From Saccharomycopsis malanga (taxonomy: Eukaryota; Ascomycota; Saccharomycetes; Ascoideales; Saccharomycopsidaceae): 64,000 bases of DNA. Below are positions 61,473-64,000 of the stretch, piece by piece. The first letter of the stretch is position 1, and the number at the start of each line of letters is the position of its first letter. The notes beneath the pieces were generated by a model, which ran no database searches, was not told where the DNA came from, and saw only the letters and a program-made list of their open reading frames with translations. The stretch spans positions 248,001 through 312,000 of the forward strand of contig CP025324.1 in assembly GCA_004014935.1 (NCBI GenBank). The letters run 5' to 3'. Made by a program: the position numbers and the translations under genes.

Positions 61473-64000
61473 ATGTTCAGGTTTAGGTATATCAGGAACC
61501 AGCACTGTTATTCAACGGTTTTTGTTTGTAAGCAGCGCGTGGTATCACTCCAGTCTAGGCAGATTGTGCAGTATCGACTTGGCTTTCCATTGGCGATGAG
61601 CAAAAATCCAGATCTTTTAAAACTCAGAATCTCTCAACATGCGTCTTCAGAGCAGTGTTTTAGTTCTCTGGACTCGTTTGGGTCTTTCAGTGACGGGGAG
61701 TTTGATAAGTTGGACCAGAAGGAAGCACAGAGTGTAGCAGTACAAACTAATAAGGTTTTAAAAACAGAGTTCAAATCTGATGAATGGGATTCCGATGTAG
61801 ATGATTTCGACGATACGTTAGAGGATGATTTGTTGTTCAAGAACTATGCGCCCCCAAATAAGAAATCAAAGAAACAGAATGTTAGTTTGAGTCAAGATTC
61901 CCTAAGTAATGTACTCCGTAGCAGTCAAGCTCTAAACAAGCTTCATGGATTGCCGCAGGCGAAGCAGTCCCAATCTTCACAGCAGTTGAATGTAAGTAAT
62001 AAGGAAAATTGTTTTGATGACAGCGACAGCTTTGCAAGTTTGTCTGATACGTTTGAGGATGATGATTTCTGGGTGAGGAATGACGTATTTAAGAATAATG
62101 CCGAAGCACCCGTGCAGCCGAGTCCCAAAGTATCTGGGAACAATGTTACGAAGACTGAAAATGTGAAAGGAAGTAATGAAGATACCTTGGAGAGACAAAC
62201 AAATGTTATAGAGGTTAAAGATGAAAATGAAGACAGTAAAGATATAGGTATTGAAGAAATCAAAGAGAAAAGCGTAACTAAACCAGACTCTCAGTTTTTG
62301 AAACCCAATCTTAGTCAGCAGCGAACCCTGGAGAATAAACAGCACAGTAAACGAATCAGTTCTAGTCCTTTGAAACCATCTAGTGAAATACAATTCTTGA
62401 AAACTCCCGAACATGCTGATGCCACATTTACTTTTTTGTCTAGCGATCCCACATCACCAGAAGACCACATGTATAGAACAACATCTACTAGGTTTGTAAT
62501 ATCGCGAGATGAGAACAGTGCAACACAAGAAGTCATCAAAGCCACGCCATCCAAGCTTATAACTAACATGTTTGCTAGTGATAGGCATGTTACATCTTTT
62601 GAATCTCCTGGAATAAGAGTAAAGTCGCGCAGACCGCCTAAAATTGCTGCCTCTCCATTGCCGACTCTGCCGGCTAAAAGAGCTGTGTTAGCTCTGCCAG
62701 GTGCAGAGGCAACAAAATTTTCTGCTCGTCAGATGTCCACAGCAATTGACCAAGTCATTTCCCAACCGGCGTTTGAGTTGACTCTTAGTGACGAGCAGCT
62801 TAAAGTGCTTGACATCATCAAACAAGGCCACAATGTCTTCTACACAGGTTCAGCTGGTACTGGTAAATCTGTGCTATTGAGACATGCGATCAGGGCATTG
62901 AAGGAACAACATGAGCCTGGAAAGGTTGCCGTTACTGCAAGTACTGGGTTAGCAGCATGTAATATTGGCGGTATTACATTACATTCTTTTGCTGGCATTG
63001 GGTTAGGCCGAGGACAAGTGCAGCACTTAGTCAAGAAAATTAAGCGGTCGCAGAAGAGTCTTAAGAAATGGAAAGAGACAAAGGTTTTGTTTATTGATGA
63101 GATTTCCATGGTGAATGGAGAGTTGCTTGATAAACTCAACGAAATAGGAAAAGCTATTAGAAAAGTAGACCAGCCATTTGGTGGAATACAGGTGATCTTT
63201 TGTGGTGATTTTTACCAATTGCCACCGGTAGCGAAACGCTCATTTGGCACGGAAGAACCTGAAAAAGTTAGTTTTGCTTTTGAATCAGAATCGTGGAAAG
63301 AAACAATTAAGATAAAGGTCATGTTGACAAAGGTTTTTAGACAACAAGGTGATTTGGATTTCATTGATATGTTGAATGAGATGAGAAACGGAGAATTGAG
63401 TAGGAAAACTGTCACAAACTTTTTAGACTTGAAAAGACCTTTGAAAAACGACGATGGCATTGAGCCTGCTGAATTGTTTTCTACCAGAAGCGAAGTTGAT
63501 CGCGCTAATAGCCGGAGATTGAGACAGTTACCAGGCAAGGAATTTGTATTCAATTCGATCGATGGTGGCTCCATGATAGATGAAGATGCGCGTGAAGCTA
63601 TGTTGAGCAATTTTTTGGCCCCCCAACAATTGATACTCAAAAAGGGTGCTCAAGTTATGATGATCAAAAACATTGACGAAACGTTGGTAAATGGTACCTT
63701 GGGCAAAGTGATTGATTTTATTGATCCAGACACTTATTGTTTCTACCGTAACATTCAAGAAGGTGATGATAAAAGCTTGAAAAAAATAGAAGACAAGGTT
63801 CACAATATGTTAAACGACGATGGGAAAGCAGCAGCCAAAGGAAAGGGTAAAGACAACGCTGACAAACAGTTGTTGGAGATCCATAGGGACGATGAAGACT
63901 ACGAAACACATTATCCTAATGAGCTTGACGAGTCTGTTTTTGATTTCTTTAAAGTGGTTGAGGAAGACGACACAATGGATCCAATCCTTAGGGAGAATAT
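61473..64000 (+). CDS. PIF1: Pif1 5'-3' DNA helicase, 3' end outside window
   Basis: SF1B helicase that removes telomerase from ends, unwinds G-quadruplexes and maintains mtDNA. 842 codons are present and the frame is still open at 64000. Helicase motifs: Walker A TGSAGTGKSVLLR near 459, motif II VLFIDEISMVNGELLDKL near 538, motif III IQVIFCGDFYQLPPV, and the Pif1 region QPFGGIQ. Two starts: ATG 61473 gives a basic, Arg/Gln-rich mitochondrial presequence (MFRFRYIRNQHCYSTVFVCK); ATG 61596 (codon 42, MSKNPDLLKLR) would give the nuclear form, as S. cerevisiae PIF1 does with Met1 and Met40. The region between (about 45-440) is long, acidic and disordered, with TFEDDDFW-type motifs. Confidence 0.96.
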   Translation, partial: MFRFRYIRNQHCYSTVFVCKQRVVSLQSRQIVQYRLGFPLAMSKNPDLLKLRISQHASSEQCFSSLDSFGSFSDGEFDKLDQKEAQSVAVQTNKVLKTEFKSDEWDSDVDDFDDTLEDDLLFKNYAPPNKKSKKQNVSLSQDSLSNVLRSSQALNKLHGLPQAKQSQSSQQLNVSNKENCFDDSDSFASLSDTFEDDDFWVRNDVFKNNAEAPVQPSPKVSGNNVTKTENVKGSNEDTLERQTNVIEVKDENEDSKDIGIEEIKEKSVTKPDSQFLKPNLSQQRTLENKQHSKRISSSPLKPSSEIQFLKTPEHADATFTFLSSDPTSPEDHMYRTTSTRFVISRDENSATQEVIKATPSKLITNMFASDRHVTSFESPGIRVKSRRPPKIAASPLPTLPAKRAVLALPGAEATKFSARQMSTAIDQVISQPAFELTLSDEQLKVLDIIKQGHNVFYTGSAGTGKSVLLRHAIRALKEQHEPGKVAVTASTGLAACNIGGITLHSFAGIGLGRGQVQHLVKKIKRSQKSLKKWKETKVLFIDEISMVNGELLDKLNEIGKAIRKVDQPFGGIQVIFCGDFYQLPPVAKRSFGTEEPEKVSFAFESESWKETIKIKVMLTKVFRQQGDLDFIDMLNEMRNGELSRKTVTNFLDLKRPLKNDDGIEPAELFSTRSEVDRANSRRLRQLPGKEFVFNSIDGGSMIDEDAREAMLSNFLAPQQLILKKGAQVMMIKNIDETLVNGTLGKVIDFIDPDTYCFYRNIQEGDDKSLKKIEDKVHNMLNDDGKAAAKGKGKDNADKQLLEIHRDDEDYETHYPNELDESVFDFFKVVEEDDTMDPILREN

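Overview
The window is nuclear DNA of an ascomycete budding yeast (Saccharomycotina). Genes are dense and mostly intronless, the sequence is AT-rich, tRNA-Tyr(GUA) carries a short intron and is almost identical to the S. cerevisiae gene outside that intron, and most proteins have clear yeast orthologues (ELP3, URA6, PRS1, ATG18, ARP6, ERG2, LRO1, CAR2, TSR2, PIF1, STE18). HID1 with an intact MGSTDSK start, an IBTK-like ankyrin/RCC1/BTB protein and an ATL-type alkyltransferase-like protein argue against Saccharomyces itself. ELP3 has no in-frame CTG codon among 573 codons, which would fit a CUG-reassigned lineage but does not prove one.

Layout. 1-6.7 kb: 3' part of a KRE2/KTR mannosyltransferase, an F-box protein and a cytosolic-type aldehyde dehydrogenase. 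6.7-15.8 kb: gene-poor, with the G-gamma gene STE18, an unrecognised 524-residue protein, tandem repeats, hairpins and a 3.7 kb gene-free stretch. 15.8-22.3 kb: a mitochondrially targeted 1025-residue protein, tRNA-Tyr, ATG18, a Pol III-type A-box/B-box unit and one copy of a dispersed repeat whose sister lies near 15.1 kb. 22.3-30 kb: the IBTK-like giant, a spliced ATL gene, a spliced HSBP1-like gene, a large compound microsatellite and URA6 with a spliced hydrophobic N-terminal exon. 30-40.5 kb: TBC Rab-GAP, ERG2, spliced LRO1, ARP6, a roadblock-like gene with a reading-frame problem, a small SP/TP-rich protein and a small membrane protein. 40.5-56 kb: HID1, TSR2, calcineurin A, ELP3, spliced YEL1-like ARF GEF, MBA1 and CAR2. 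56-64 kb: two tandem paralogous secreted proteins with peptide-like amphipathic segments, PRS1, and PIF1 running off the right edge.

Five introns were reconstructed by eye (ATL, HSBP1-like, URA6, LRO1, YEL1-like). They form one coherent class: 52-70 nt long, GTATGT or GTAAGT donors, a CTAAC branch site, and only 8-11 nt from branch adenosine to acceptor; two use AAG acceptors. Several genes are arranged as divergent pairs (TBC/ERG2, LRO1/ARP6, ELP3/YEL1, PRS1/PIF1). The genes are mostly housekeeping functions and do not form a single pathway. The most novel-looking content is the pair of secreted paralogues at 57.1-59.6 kb.
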